Below, in pieces: positions 8,837 to 16,864 of a stretch of 38,922 nt of DNA. This stretch comes from an uncultured Lachnospiraceae bacterium (GTDB lineage Bacteria; Bacillota; Clostridia; Lachnospirales; Lachnospiraceae). The position numbers were made by a program, and so were the translations under genes. Under the pieces are notes generated by a model. The model was not told the origin of the DNA, did no database searches, and worked only from the letters and a program-made list of their open reading frames with translations. Within the stretch, counting starts at the first letter, position 1. Each line of letters begins with the position of its first letter. The stretch spans positions 1 through 38,922 of the forward strand of contig CACZJZ010000022.1 of the NCBI GenBank assembly GCA_902781655.1. The letters run 5' to 3'.

Positions 8837-8849
8837 TGATATTCTCTCC

Positions 8850-9593
8850 TTATGCCGGATACACAATCCCGATCTCCCCATAGGATAACCGTCTTGCCAT
8901 CCCCCAGGGGCCCTCTGTCAGCTCACCGGATGCATGATTCTCCAGCAGCCGGTCACATGCACCCAGGAATTGATCCACAATCGAAACTGTCAGAGGATAG
9001 TCATGATGCCCCGGCCAGATTGTCATCTCCGGGTCCTTTCCCAGTTCCCTGCGCAGAACCAGCAGAGCCGCCTGATAAGTACGGACATCCCTGCTGCATG
9101 GAAGATTCAGCAGCACATCTCCCTTGCAGCACACATCTCCCGTAAACACCATGTGATGCGCCGGGTCCAGGAAACATCTGCAGCCCGCACTATGGCCCGG
9201 CGTCAGAAAAGACCGGATGACCCTTCCTCCCAGATCGATCGATACTGATCCATCGACCGGAATCAGTTTACTTTTCCCGTCTTCTTCCCGCAGATTCTCC
9301 GTCATTCTCCAGTTGCACTCCCAGACCGAGAGCTCTTCTCTCGACACAGAGACTGCCTGAAACTGCCGGCAGCCTCCGATATGATCAAAATGTGCGTGGG
9401 TCAGCCAGACCCTGAGAGGGAGCTTCGTCAGGGATTCCGCCAGGCCCTTCAGATCCCCTGACCCATAGCCCGTGTCAATCAGCATGGCCTCTTTATCCCC
9501 TTCCAGCAGATACATATACACCGGGCAGAGCGGAGACTCCTCGCGGATCATCCAGGTGTGCTCCCGGATTTGTTCTACCTGATATCCCATCAC
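8850..9593 (-). CDS. Metallo-beta-lactamase-fold hydrolase
   Basis: A 247-residue protein of the glyoxalase-II-like superfamily. The metal site motif THAHFDHIGG places His66, His68, Asp70 and His71. TPGHSAGC and VFTGDVCC supply further ligands, and IWPGHHDYP supplies the last His. Such enzymes open thioesters, lactones or other esters; the substrate is unknown. The ATG overlaps the stop of the Nif3-like gene by four bases and the next gene follows after 13 bp, so it is translationally embedded in the sugar operon. It may hydrolyse a product released by the esterases, such as a lactone or an acyl thioester (inference). Confidence 0.82.
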   Translation of the reverse strand: MMGYQVEQIREHTWMIREESPLCPVYMYLLEGDKEAMLIDTGYGSGDLKGLAESLTKLPLRVWLTHAHFDHIGGCRQFQAVSVSREELSVWECNWRMTENLREEDGKSKLIPVDGSVSIDLGGRVIRSFLTPGHSAGCRCFLDPAHHMVFTGDVCCKGDVLLNLPCSRDVRTYQAALLVLRRELGKDPEMTIWPGHHDYPLTVSIVDQFLGACDRLLENHASGELTEGPWGMARRLSYGEIGIVYPA

Positions 9594-10465
9594 AGTCCCT
9601 TCATCTGATAATTCCAGATATCACCCGTCGGGACAAAATGAACCGCAAGCTGCCCCCCGGTCAGATCGCGGAGCCACTCCGCGGCATATTTTGCTCCGAG
9701 CTGCTCCCAGTTAAAATGTCCGATGCGGAAGCAGACCTTATTCTCTCCGAAGGATGCCGCGTCCCGGATGTAGGACAGCACGTTCCATTCCACGATCTCG
9801 CCCGGCGCGATCGCGTCGATATGCTGCTCCTCCATCGCCCGGATGATCTCCGTGGGATAATCGTCATAGACACCGTGCTCCAGCTTTTCCGGAACGAATG
9901 CACCGGGATAGATATGCCCGACCAGCGCCAGCCTCGTGATCTCCACGTCCGGCCGGCCGATATAGCTGATCCCGTTCATGCCGATTTTATCCATAAACTC
10001 CGTGCAGAGCGCCGCCGCCGTGCGTGGCTTTGGAAATTGAAATACATAGCCGAACGGAACACTGTGGTCCTCTTTCAGATAAAACGACTCCCAGCCAAGG
10101 CCCCTGATGACCCCGGTGAAGATCGAGTCAGGGCGATGCGCATGCGCGTGATCGTGATCCCGGTACACCACGATCCCCGTCTTCTCCAGAAGCGCCCGCT
10201 TCTCCTCATATACATGGCAGGTGAAATCCGCCTTCCAGTCCGGGAAGTCCGGCGTCAGGTACGATGTCGGTTCATGCACGAAGAGCAGGTTGCACCCCAG
10301 CTCCGCCGTCTTCCGGATCACATCCACCGTGGGAACCAGTGCCGAAACAATACCGGTGCACTCCTTGTCCGGATTCCCCGCCTTGATTCCGTCGCAGCCT
10401 GCATAATCCGATCCAAGATCCGGATGATAAGCCGCGACCCGCTCCAACACCTCAGAAATTTTCAT
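9590..10465 (-). CDS. Nif3-like (DUF34) dinuclear-metal protein
   Basis: A 291-residue protein that fits the Nif3/YqfO family. The metal-binding features are NLLFVHEPTSYL, DHDHAHAHRPD and, near the C-terminus, RIGHFNWEQLG. The family binds two metal ions. Proposed roles include GTP cyclohydrolase I type activity and metabolite repair, and none is settled. The start at 10465 is chosen because GGGAGGAC lies just upstream and the family domain begins there; an open frame continues upstream but covers repeats and the next gene. It lies 167 bp after the permease gene and overlaps the next gene, which places it in a sugar operon where Nif3 proteins are not standard members. Confidence 0.75.
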   Translation of the reverse strand: MKISEVLERVAAYHPDLGSDYAGCDGIKAGNPDKECTGIVSALVPTVDVIRKTAELGCNLLFVHEPTSYLTPDFPDWKADFTCHVYEEKRALLEKTGIVVYRDHDHAHAHRPDSIFTGVIRGLGWESFYLKEDHSVPFGYVFQFPKPRTAAALCTEFMDKIGMNGISYIGRPDVEITRLALVGHIYPGAFVPEKLEHGVYDDYPTEIIRAMEEQHIDAIAPGEIVEWNVLSYIRDAASFGENKVCFRIGHFNWEQLGAKYAAEWLRDLTGGQLAVHFVPTGDIWNYQMKGL

Positions 10466-10489
10466 GCTGTCCTCCCTGTCACATTGTGC

Positions 10490-10651
10490 ATTCAGCCAAC
10501 CCTTCACGGCGCCGGCTGACGCTCTTGCAGCTTCCGTCTCCGGCATCACCGACTCAGCCATTCGCCGCGTCGGCTGTCTCTCTGGCCGCTTACACCTGTT
10601 GCCTGCGCGCCTTCGCCGCAGGCATTCTCCAGTCAGCCCTTCACGGCGCCG
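10490..10651. repeat. Direct repeat of the 3' end of the permease gene
   Basis: The last codons and stop region of the downstream permease gene (10624-10651) recur at 10490-10515. Both copies contain CCCTTCACGGCGCCG preceded by CAGCC or CAGTCAG, so the gap between permease and Nif3-like gene is flanked by near-identical ends. The sequence between the copies (about 110 bp) holds no gene that I can support. Confidence 0.6.
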
Positions 10652-11556
10652 ACCACAACGCCCTTGACAAAATACTTCTGTACAAACGGATAAATAATCA
10701 CAATCGGCAGAATGCCGATGACTGCCATGGACATACGGACCGCGTTGCTCGGCAGGGTGATTGCCCCGGCGCCGACGGCCACGCTCGCCGCGCCGCTCTT
10801 CAGAAACTGAATATTGTTCATGATGCGGATCAGCAGGTTCTGAATGCCGTAATACTGCGGTTTTTGAATATAATACAGCGCATTCACCCAGTCGTTCCAG
10901 TACGTGAGAGCGGTAAACAGGGAAATGGTTGCGATGGTCGGCACCGCGAGCGGCATAATGATCTTGAAGAAAATTGTCAGCTCGCCTGCTCCGTCGATCT
11001 GCGCGGCCTCGATCAGCGCGTCCGGAATGCTGTTGCTGTAATAGTTCCGCACCAGAAAGATATTGAAGGCGGTGCAGAGATAATTCGGCAGAATCAGCGC
11101 CCAGATCGTATTCTTGATATGGAAGATCTGCGTCCACATCATATAGGAAGGCACCACGCCGCCGTTGAACAGCATCGTAAAAAATACGAAGAACGCAAGC
11201 ACGTTCCGATACCGGAAATTCTTCCGGCTCATCGGGTAGGCGATCATGGCCGTAATCAGCACACTGACCACCGTTCCGACGCAGGTGACAAGAAGAGAAA
11301 TGCCATATGCCCTGAAAATGATTTTGCCCTGCTGCACCATGTAAATGTAGGCAGCCAGTGAGAATTTTGCCGGCAGGAACGAATATCCGTCCCGCAGCAG
11401 CGCTGTTTCGTCCGTGAAGGACGCGATCACGATGAGAATCAGCGGAATCAGCGCGATCGCCGCGAGAATGCCGAGCATCACCGTAGCAAAGATGCGGAAA
11501 TGGCCCGCGTCGTTGGATGCCTTCTTTATTTTGACTGCATTTTGATTCGCATTCAT
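10633..11556 (-). CDS. Sugar ABC transporter permease, YtcP/LplC type
   Basis: A 307-residue inner-membrane subunit with six hydrophobic segments. The EAA loop for contact with the ATPase is visible as EAAQIDGAGELTIFFKIIMP near residue 210. The ending FVKGVVVGAVKG is typical of the YtcP/LplC branch of carbohydrate permeases, which takes up oligosaccharides or modified sugars. It pairs with the LplB-type permease 147 bp upstream on the same transcript. No ATPase gene is present in the locus, so a shared MsmX-type ATPase encoded elsewhere is likely, as is usual for this family. Confidence 0.88.
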   Translation of the reverse strand: MNANQNAVKIKKASNDAGHFRIFATVMLGILAAIALIPLILIVIASFTDETALLRDGYSFLPAKFSLAAYIYMVQQGKIIFRAYGISLLVTCVGTVVSVLITAMIAYPMSRKNFRYRNVLAFFVFFTMLFNGGVVPSYMMWTQIFHIKNTIWALILPNYLCTAFNIFLVRNYYSNSIPDALIEAAQIDGAGELTIFFKIIMPLAVPTIATISLFTALTYWNDWVNALYYIQKPQYYGIQNLLIRIMNNIQFLKSGAASVAVGAGAITLPSNAVRMSMAVIGILPIVIIYPFVQKYFVKGVVVGAVKG

Positions 11557-11639
11557 AGAAACCTCCTGCGCGTCTTTTGCCAGCCGTTTTCGCGGCGGAA
11601 CTCAGACGCGCTCCGTTCAAAATACATGCGGCGCACTGG

Positions 11640-11700
11640 CCGATTGCCGTCAGGCTCCCGGACCAGGGCACCGGGGTGTGTCGTCCGATTGCCGTCAGGC
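11640..11700. repeat. Direct repeat directly after the LplB-type permease gene
   Basis: The 16-base sequence CCGATTGCCGTCAGGC occurs at 11640-11655 and again at 11685-11700, an offset of 45 bp. The second copy starts just after the stop codon of the permease gene when read on the minus strand. No open frame of note lies in this 147-bp gap. Confidence 0.65.
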
Positions 11701-11703
11701 CGC

Positions 11704-12633
11704 TCAGAACAGGGCATTGTCCGAATCCACATGCCTGACGATCGCGTTGGCAGTGATGACAATGATGAACCCGAGAATGGACTGGAACAGGCCGGCCGCT
11801 GACGACATGCCCACATCGTTGAGCTTCATCAGTCCGCGGTAGACATAGGTATCAATCGTCTGCGTCGTCTCATAGATCGCGCCGGAATCCATGGGAACCT
11901 GATAGAACAGGCCAAAATCCGAGAAGAAGATTCTGCCGACCGCCATGAGCGTCATGATGACGACCGTAGGCTTCAGCATGGGCAGGGTGATCCGGAATAC
12001 CTGCTGCGCCTTGGTTGCGCCGTCGAGGCTTGCGGATTCATAGACAGATTTGTCGATGCCCGCGATCGCAGCAAGATAAATGATGGACATATATCCCGCG
12101 TTTTTCCACAGATAGACAAAGATCAGAATGAAGGGCCAGTACTTTTTCTCCATGTACCAAGCGACGGGAGAAGCACCGAGCGCTTTCAGGATTGTTTTAT
12201 CGACAAACCCGCTGTCAGAATTCAGGAACGCATAAACCATGTAGGCGATGATGACCCAGCTCATCAGATTCGGGAGCAGCAGGGAGGACTGGAAGAATTT
12301 TGTCCGGATCGACTCGCCCAGCGTGTTCAGCAGCACCGCGATGAAAATGGCGAGCACTGTACCCAGCACAATGAAGGCGAGATTATAGAGAAGCGTGTTT
12401 CTCGTCATGATGAAGGCATCCTTCGTCTTGAAGAGAAATTCAAAGTTCTTGAACCCGCACCAGGGGCTCTGGAAAATGCCCTTCTTATAGCTGAAGCTCT
12501 TGAACGCAATAAAGATACCGAACATCGGAATATAATTGTTGATCAGAAGATAGATCAGCCCCGGCGCCGCGATCAGAAGAAGCGGCCCGGATTTGGCATA
12601 CTTGATTTTTGCTTTTCCTTTTCTCTTTGTCAT
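11704..12633 (-). CDS. Sugar ABC transporter permease, LplB type
   Basis: A 309-residue membrane protein with six hydrophobic segments, starting MTKRKGKAKIKYAKSGPLLL. The N-terminal NNYIPMFGIFIAFKSFSY and the EAA loop ESASLDGATKAQQVFRITLP identify the LplB branch. It should form a heterodimer with the YtcP-type permease downstream. It is the first gene after a promoter with a putative tandem AraC-type site (12711-12764) and therefore heads the operon that ends with sucrose phosphorylase. The binding-protein gene lies about 500 bp upstream, beyond a terminator, which allows separate expression levels. Confidence 0.88.
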   Translation of the reverse strand: MTKRKGKAKIKYAKSGPLLLIAAPGLIYLLINNYIPMFGIFIAFKSFSYKKGIFQSPWCGFKNFEFLFKTKDAFIMTRNTLLYNLAFIVLGTVLAIFIAVLLNTLGESIRTKFFQSSLLLPNLMSWVIIAYMVYAFLNSDSGFVDKTILKALGASPVAWYMEKKYWPFILIFVYLWKNAGYMSIIYLAAIAGIDKSVYESASLDGATKAQQVFRITLPMLKPTVVIMTLMAVGRIFFSDFGLFYQVPMDSGAIYETTQTIDTYVYRGLMKLNDVGMSSAAGLFQSILGFIIVITANAIVRHVDSDNALF

Positions 12634-12710
12634 GATTTCCTCTCTTCTTTCTCCGTCATCAGTTCCGATCCCGCGCCGTCTCGCGGCATCGCCGATTTCG
12701 AACTATACCC

Positions 12711-12764
12711 AGTATAGAAAATGCGGCGTCCCCTTTCTTTTAAAAACAAGCGCGGGACTTTCAA
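12711..12764 (-). promoter_or_regulatory. Promoter of the permease-esterase-phosphorylase operon with tandem activator site
   Basis: Read on the minus strand: TTGAAA (12764-12759), 12 bases, TTTTTAAAAG (12746-12737), 20 bases, TATACT (12716-12711). The -35 position has no consensus box, so activation is likely. The same arrangement with identical spacings stands before the binding-protein gene at 14894-14947. The half-sites TTGAAAG and TTAAAAG are 21 bp apart, as expected for an AraC-type regulator bound to two adjacent turns. The -10 box also sits inside the inverted repeat CTATAC-CCA-GTATAG at 12703-12717. The leader is about 70 bases. Confidence 0.65.
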
Positions 12765-12765
12765 A

Positions 12766-12826
12766 ATCGGGCTATTGAATCGGGCAGGGCAGATGAAAGC
12801 TGTCCTGCCCGATTCAATAGCCCGAT
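12766..12826. terminator. Very long perfect hairpin next to the operator
   Basis: Two arms of 27 bases (12766-12792 and 12800-12826) pair at all but one position around a 7-base loop; the 23 outer pairs are perfect. On the minus strand the stem is followed by TTTTG, so it could be a second, weak intrinsic terminator behind the binding-protein gene, or an mRNA-stabilising stem. It directly abuts the upstream half-site of the permease promoter. Confidence 0.6.
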
Positions 12827-12884
12827 CCGGAGGCTCCGCCGTTATCTCGTGCCTCACACCAGGTGATGCACAATCACCGGGAAC

Positions 12885-12929
12885 CATGATCTGCAGGCAG
12901 GCCTGCACCACAGCTTCCGGCTCGTCGGC
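12885..12929. repeat. Interspersed palindromic element, copy 1
   Basis: The core is TGCAGGCAGGCCTGCA at 12892-12907, followed by a tail that ends CTTCCGGCTCGTCGGC. Two more copies in the same orientation lie at 23137-23186 and 31818-31860. This copy sits just beyond the T tract of the binding-protein terminator. Confidence 0.6.
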
Positions 12930-12931
12930 AT

Positions 12932-12971
12932 AAAAAACAGGCCAGGTTTCTGAAAATCAGAAACCTGACCT
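12932..12971 (-). terminator. Intrinsic terminator of the binding-protein gene
   Basis: On the minus strand the arms CAGGTCAGGTTTCTGA and TCAGAAACCTGGCCTG pair around a short loop and are followed by TTTTTT. It lies about 160 bp after the stop of the binding-protein gene and should separate most of its transcript from the permease operon. Confidence 0.8.
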
Positions 12972-13130
12972 GTCCTGTCAGTCTGTATGCGGCCTTTCCG
13001 GAAGTCCGTTCTACCGATCAACCTGGGCACGCATGAAAACAGCCTGTCTCTTCATCGAACGGGGAACGCTTCAGTCTTCTTTTTCAGTCCGCTCTGCCTC
13101 CCGCTGCTCTGTACAGCCGGCGCCGATGGT

Positions 13131-14735
13131 TCATTCCGCCGTGGATGCCGCGGTGCTGTCTGCGGAGGCGGCGCCGCCGTTGCTCTGCAGCCATGCATCG
13201 AGCTGTTCCTGCTTCGCGCTCAGGATGTCGTCGTACCCTGCGTCCTTCAGTGCCTTGCGGAACTCCGGCAGCGTCTCCTTCGGATCGACAGAGCCGCAGG
13301 AAAGTCCCGGCAGATACTGCTTGATCACGTTGCTGACCGCCGTGTACTGCGTCTGTACACCGGACGGATCAAAGGAGAAGCCCATGGCCGGCGACGACGC
13401 GGCGCTGTGGTTCTGCTCATCCTCCCACTTGAGAGACTCCTCCGAGCCGGAGCCCTCGAGCGGCCACTGAATGAAGAAGTTTCCGAGCACGCCGCAGGAA
13501 AGCTGTGCGGTGTAGGAAACCGTGGACGCGTCCTGTCCCTCCGGATAGGACACCGTGCCGTCATCGTTCTTCACATAATCCTCGCCTTCAATGCCGTACA
13601 GCATGGTGTTGATGACATCCGGATCCGTGTAGGTCAGGTTCAGGAACTTCAGCGCCGCATCCGGATGCTCCGACGTGGAAGCCACAACCTGCGCAACCGC
13701 GTTGATCGAGGAGGTGTCGAGATACGCACTGCCCAGCGCGATGGCACCGACATCATAGCCGGACGGCGCGGACAGAGCCGCAGCCGTATCCTCCAGCGGA
13801 TAGCTGTAGGACGCGCTGTACGCAAAATAATTTCCGGAGGACATCAGCTCCGCCGCCGCAGAAGTAGTGGTCGCCGCATCCTGCATGATATAGCCCTGGT
13901 TGTACCAGTCACGGACAAGATCTGCGTATTTCTCAAAATCCGGCAGATCATAGTAGCTTGTGACGGTCATGTTATCGCCCTGCAGCACGCCGGTCGGGCT
14001 GGAGAAGGAGTCCCCGAGCCAGTCAATCTCCGGGATCCAGCGCGTCAGGCCGCTGTCGCCCTGCGAAACCGGTGCGAGCGGCGTCATCTCAGGATGTGCT
14101 TCCTTGACCTTGGCGAAAATCGCAGTGAGATCATCCACGGATTTTACCGAATCCATGTCAAGATTCAGCTCTTTCGCAATATCCTTGCGGTAAATCAGCA
14201 TCGGCTGCAGCGCGAACGGCTTGAGGGTCGGAATGGCATAGAGTTTTCCGTCCCTGCTGGTGGTATCGAGCCAGCCCTCTTCCATCAGTGCCTTTGTCTC
14301 CGGTGCGTCCTTGTCAATCAGGTCCGTGATGTCGTAGCACATATCGCTTGCGATATCATTGCCGAGATCGCCCAGTGTGTGGAACAGATCGATCTCCCCG
14401 TTCTGAACCGCCAGGCTGACCTGCTGCTGATAGTCCGAAATGGACATCGGCATCAGATGCACCTCAACACCGATTTTGCTGCGGGTGATCTGGTTGATCG
14501 CCTCCTCGACCGCGGAGGTATCGTCCGGCACATTGTTGAATGTGACAAACGCATAGGTGATCTCCGTGACATCTCCGTCCGCAGGTGCCGCGCTCTCAGC
14601 CGTCTCTCCGGATGCTGCGGAGGATGCCGCCGGCGACGCGGAATTCCCTTGATCCGCGGAACCGGAAGAACCGCACGCTGCAAGGGAAAGTGCCATTGCC
14701 CCTGTCAGTACAATGCTAACAAGCCTTTTCTTCAT
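13131..14735 (-). CDS. Lipoprotein sugar-binding protein of the ABC transporter
   Basis: A 534-residue extracellular solute-binding protein anchored as a lipoprotein. The signal peptide MKKRLVSIVLTGAMALSLAA is followed by the lipid-modified Cys21. A Ser/Ala linker of about 30 residues leads to the binding domain, which starts near TEITYAFVTFNN. Size and pattern match the LipO/YtcQ-type proteins that pair with LplB and YtcP permeases. The C-terminus ends in an Ala/Ser-rich tail, NGGAASADSTAASTAE, not needed for the fold. It has its own promoter, with a predicted regulator site, and its own terminator, so it can be made in excess over the permeases. The ligand cannot be read from sequence; the operon suggests a substituted oligosaccharide. 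Confidence 0.88.
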   Translation of the reverse strand: MKKRLVSIVLTGAMALSLAACGSSGSADQGNSASPAASSAASGETAESAAPADGDVTEITYAFVTFNNVPDDTSAVEEAINQITRSKIGVEVHLMPMSISDYQQQVSLAVQNGEIDLFHTLGDLGNDIASDMCYDITDLIDKDAPETKALMEEGWLDTTSRDGKLYAIPTLKPFALQPMLIYRKDIAKELNLDMDSVKSVDDLTAIFAKVKEAHPEMTPLAPVSQGDSGLTRWIPEIDWLGDSFSSPTGVLQGDNMTVTSYYDLPDFEKYADLVRDWYNQGYIMQDAATTTSAAAELMSSGNYFAYSASYSYPLEDTAAALSAPSGYDVGAIALGSAYLDTSSINAVAQVVASTSEHPDAALKFLNLTYTDPDVINTMLYGIEGEDYVKNDDGTVSYPEGQDASTVSYTAQLSCGVLGNFFIQWPLEGSGSEESLKWEDEQNHSAASSPAMGFSFDPSGVQTQYTAVSNVIKQYLPGLSCGSVDPKETLPEFRKALKDAGYDDILSAKQEQLDAWLQSNGGAASADSTAASTAE

Positions 14736-14893
14736 CGTTGCCTCCCTGATTCTGCAGCAGACTGCCTGCTGCTCTCATGACTATACCCGGTGCCGCACAC
14801 ACTGCGGCGCCCGCTCGGGAAATGCCAGAATCAATTTTCCCGCAGAGGGCCTGTGCATGACAAATGAATGTCTCTTTCAGGCCTTCTGCTTTG

Positions 14894-14947
14894 ATTATAG
14901 AGAGCGGCTGTCCCGGCCTCTTTTAAAAACGGGAGATTCCTTTTCAA
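14894..14947 (-). promoter_or_regulatory. Promoter of the binding-protein gene with tandem activator site
   Basis: Read on the minus strand: TTGAAA (14947-14942), 12 bases, TTTTTAAAAG (14929-14920), 20 bases, TATAAT (14899-14894). The spacings equal those at 12711-12764. The -10 box is perfect while the -35 position (AAGAGG) is poor, which fits dependence on an activator. The leader is about 150 bases. The remaining gap to the response-regulator gene holds a tandem repeat array. Confidence 0.68.
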
Positions 14948-14960
14948 TTTTGAGAGGTTA

Positions 14961-15124
14961 CAGCGTGATTTCCTTCCGATGCCCGGTTATGATATTCATT
15001 CGGCGATATTTCCTTCCAATGCCCGGTTATGATATTCATTCGGCGATATTTCCTTCCAACGCCCGATTATGATATTCATTCGGTGATATTTCCTGCCGAT
15101 GCCTGGTTATGATATTCATTCGGC
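14961..15124. repeat. 40-bp tandem repeat array over the end of the response-regulator gene
   Basis: About 4.1 copies of a 40-bp unit occur, marked by GATATTCATT at 14991, 15031, 15071 and 15111. Copies differ by a few bases (for example GCCCGGTTAT, GCCCGATTAT, GCCTGGTTAT), so the array is old enough to have diverged and is not an assembly stutter. The copy at the right-hand end codes for the last residues of the regulator, and its stop codon falls in the next copy. Confidence 0.85.
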
Positions 15125-16839
15125 GTCATGCCGGCCGCCTTGCGGAACACCGTGGAAAAATAGGAAAAATTGTCGAATCCCACCTCCTGTGCGACATCAC
15201 TGATCCTGACGTCCCGTCTCGCAAGCAATTCCTTCGCCACGCGAATGCGGTAATCGCTCAGATACTGCTTCAGGCTGATGCCGGTCTCCTTCTTGAACAG
15301 CTTTGCCATATATTCCGGCGCCAGATACATGCTCGCGGCGATTTCCGTCCGGCTGATGTTTTCGCGGTAGTGGTCATGAATGAACGCCTTCGCCCGGTTC
15401 ACCACGGAATCCGACTGGCGGATCTGCGTCACACTGTCAATTGTCTGCGTGATCAGATAAATCTGCCACCGCATCATATCCATCACCGAATCCGTTGCAC
15501 GCCGCTCCAGCGTCTCCGCCGCTTCATTGGCAAAGAGCCTGGTTGCCTGGATCTGACAGCTGTACAGATAGACATACACTATCTGCAGCAGCTCCTGGCG
15601 GATTTTGCTGAGGGCCGCCGCATCCAGTTTCTTTTCAGCCGCAAGACTCTCCATGCTGAATTTAAGAAGGTTGAGCAGCTCCCTTGTCCGCCCTCCGGCG
15701 AGCAGCTCCTTTATCCGCTCCTGATTCAAAATATGTCCGTCTGCCATGTGGAGTACGATCTCATCGTCCTCCTCGAAGCAATGCCCCTTGGAGGCCACAT
15801 TGTTCCGATCCAGCTCCTCCAGATGCCGGACCGTCTGCGCCGCCTCGGTCACCGCGCCCGGTTTCCCGAGATATACCGTCAGCGTGCAGCCCAGATAATT
15901 GTGTGCAAAATCTATGAGCTTCTGCGCCTTGTTATGGAGCGCGCTGTCTCCCTGCGAAACAGCGTAATCGCTGCCGCTGCGCCTCCCGTCCGGCGCCTGG
16001 TCTCGCAGTGCGCTGTCTCCCTGCGGGCCGGCGTAGCCGCTGCTGCCCCGGCCCGGCTCCGCGGATGCGGTGGAGACAGCGGATGACAGCGCCGCCGTGT
16101 CCTCCGCATCCAGAATCACCGTGATCAGCAGGATGTCCTTTCTCCGGATGCTGACCACGCGGCCCGTCTCTGTCCGGCCTGTCAGCATCTCCGCGGAAAG
16201 CTTCCCCACGGCATATTCGAAGGTTCCCTCTCCATCCTTTCCCCACAGTGCCGGATCCGCATCCGACAGAGAGGTGCTGACCAGCACCGGCCGATACTGC
16301 GCATCGCTCCGGACCGGAATGCGCCGATGCTGTATTTCCGCCTCCGCCACCTCCGGTTTTGACGGAATATAGCCGAGAATCAGGTCGGACCAGAAGGAAG
16401 CCTCGACATAGGACAGATTGCCCGAAAACCACTTCTCGTACTTCTGCCCGACCTTGTACTGCTCCTCGTGGCGGATTTTCCGCACGGCTGCTGCCAGCTC
16501 CGCTTCCATCCGTTCCGCCTGAAACGGCTTGACCACGTATCCTGATGCCCGGTATTGAATTGCCGTCTGGGCAAAATCGAAGCGCTCATGGTTGGTCAGG
16601 AAGATGAACTGGGTTTCCAGGTTCCGGTCCCGCACCCACTTCAGCAGATCAAGCCCGCTCCCCATCGGCATTTCGATATCGCAGACCGCCAGATCTATAT
16701 CCGTGCTCTGAAAGATTTGCTCCGCCTCCTGGATGTTATAGGCCCGGAGCACCCGGTCAATATGAAATTTGCTCCAGTGGACCTTCTCGACAATCACATC
16801 CACGGTGGATCTGTCGTCGTCTACCACAATTGCGTTCAT
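15076..16839 (-). CDS. YesN-type response regulator with AraC DNA-binding domain
   Basis: A 587-residue regulator. Residues 1-120 form the receiver domain, with VVDDD near the start, phospho-acceptor Asp54 in AVCDIEMP and a Lys in GYVVKPFQ. A long middle region follows, and residues about 480-580 hold two AraC-type helix-turn-helix motifs (ISRTEIAASMYLAPEYMAKL and ISDVAQEVGFDNFSYFSTVF). Its partner kinase is 25 bp upstream. It is the likely activator of the two matching promoters at 12711-12764 and 14894-14947 (inference). Residues of the middle region contain an insert with an in-frame 69-bp repeat (YAGPQGDSAL / YAVSQGDSAL). The gene end lies in a 40-bp tandem array. Confidence 0.88.
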   Translation of the reverse strand: MNAIVVDDDRSTVDVIVEKVHWSKFHIDRVLRAYNIQEAEQIFQSTDIDLAVCDIEMPMGSGLDLLKWVRDRNLETQFIFLTNHERFDFAQTAIQYRASGYVVKPFQAERMEAELAAAVRKIRHEEQYKVGQKYEKWFSGNLSYVEASFWSDLILGYIPSKPEVAEAEIQHRRIPVRSDAQYRPVLVSTSLSDADPALWGKDGEGTFEYAVGKLSAEMLTGRTETGRVVSIRRKDILLITVILDAEDTAALSSAVSTASAEPGRGSSGYAGPQGDSALRDQAPDGRRSGSDYAVSQGDSALHNKAQKLIDFAHNYLGCTLTVYLGKPGAVTEAAQTVRHLEELDRNNVASKGHCFEEDDEIVLHMADGHILNQERIKELLAGGRTRELLNLLKFSMESLAAEKKLDAAALSKIRQELLQIVYVYLYSCQIQATRLFANEAAETLERRATDSVMDMMRWQIYLITQTIDSVTQIRQSDSVVNRAKAFIHDHYRENISRTEIAASMYLAPEYMAKLFKKETGISLKQYLSDYRIRVAKELLARRDVRISDVAQEVGFDNFSYFSTVFRKAAGMTPNEYHNQASAGNITE

Positions 16840-16864
16840 ATCTGCACCCCGTGCCGCAGCACTC

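Noticed and set aside
10466-11671. A long fused frame covering the Nif3-like gene plus upstream sequence
   Set aside because: The upstream part runs out of frame through a permease gene and an intergenic repeat. The ATG at 10465 with its ribosome site is the sensible start.
12987-14780. Plus-strand open frame of 597 codons opposite the binding-protein gene
   Set aside because: It is antisense to a lipoprotein gene with signal peptide, lipobox, promoter and terminator. It has no ribosome site or motif of its own.
14961-15124. CRISPR array
   Set aside because: The repeats follow one another directly with no unique spacers, no cas genes are near, and part of the array codes for the end of a regulator.
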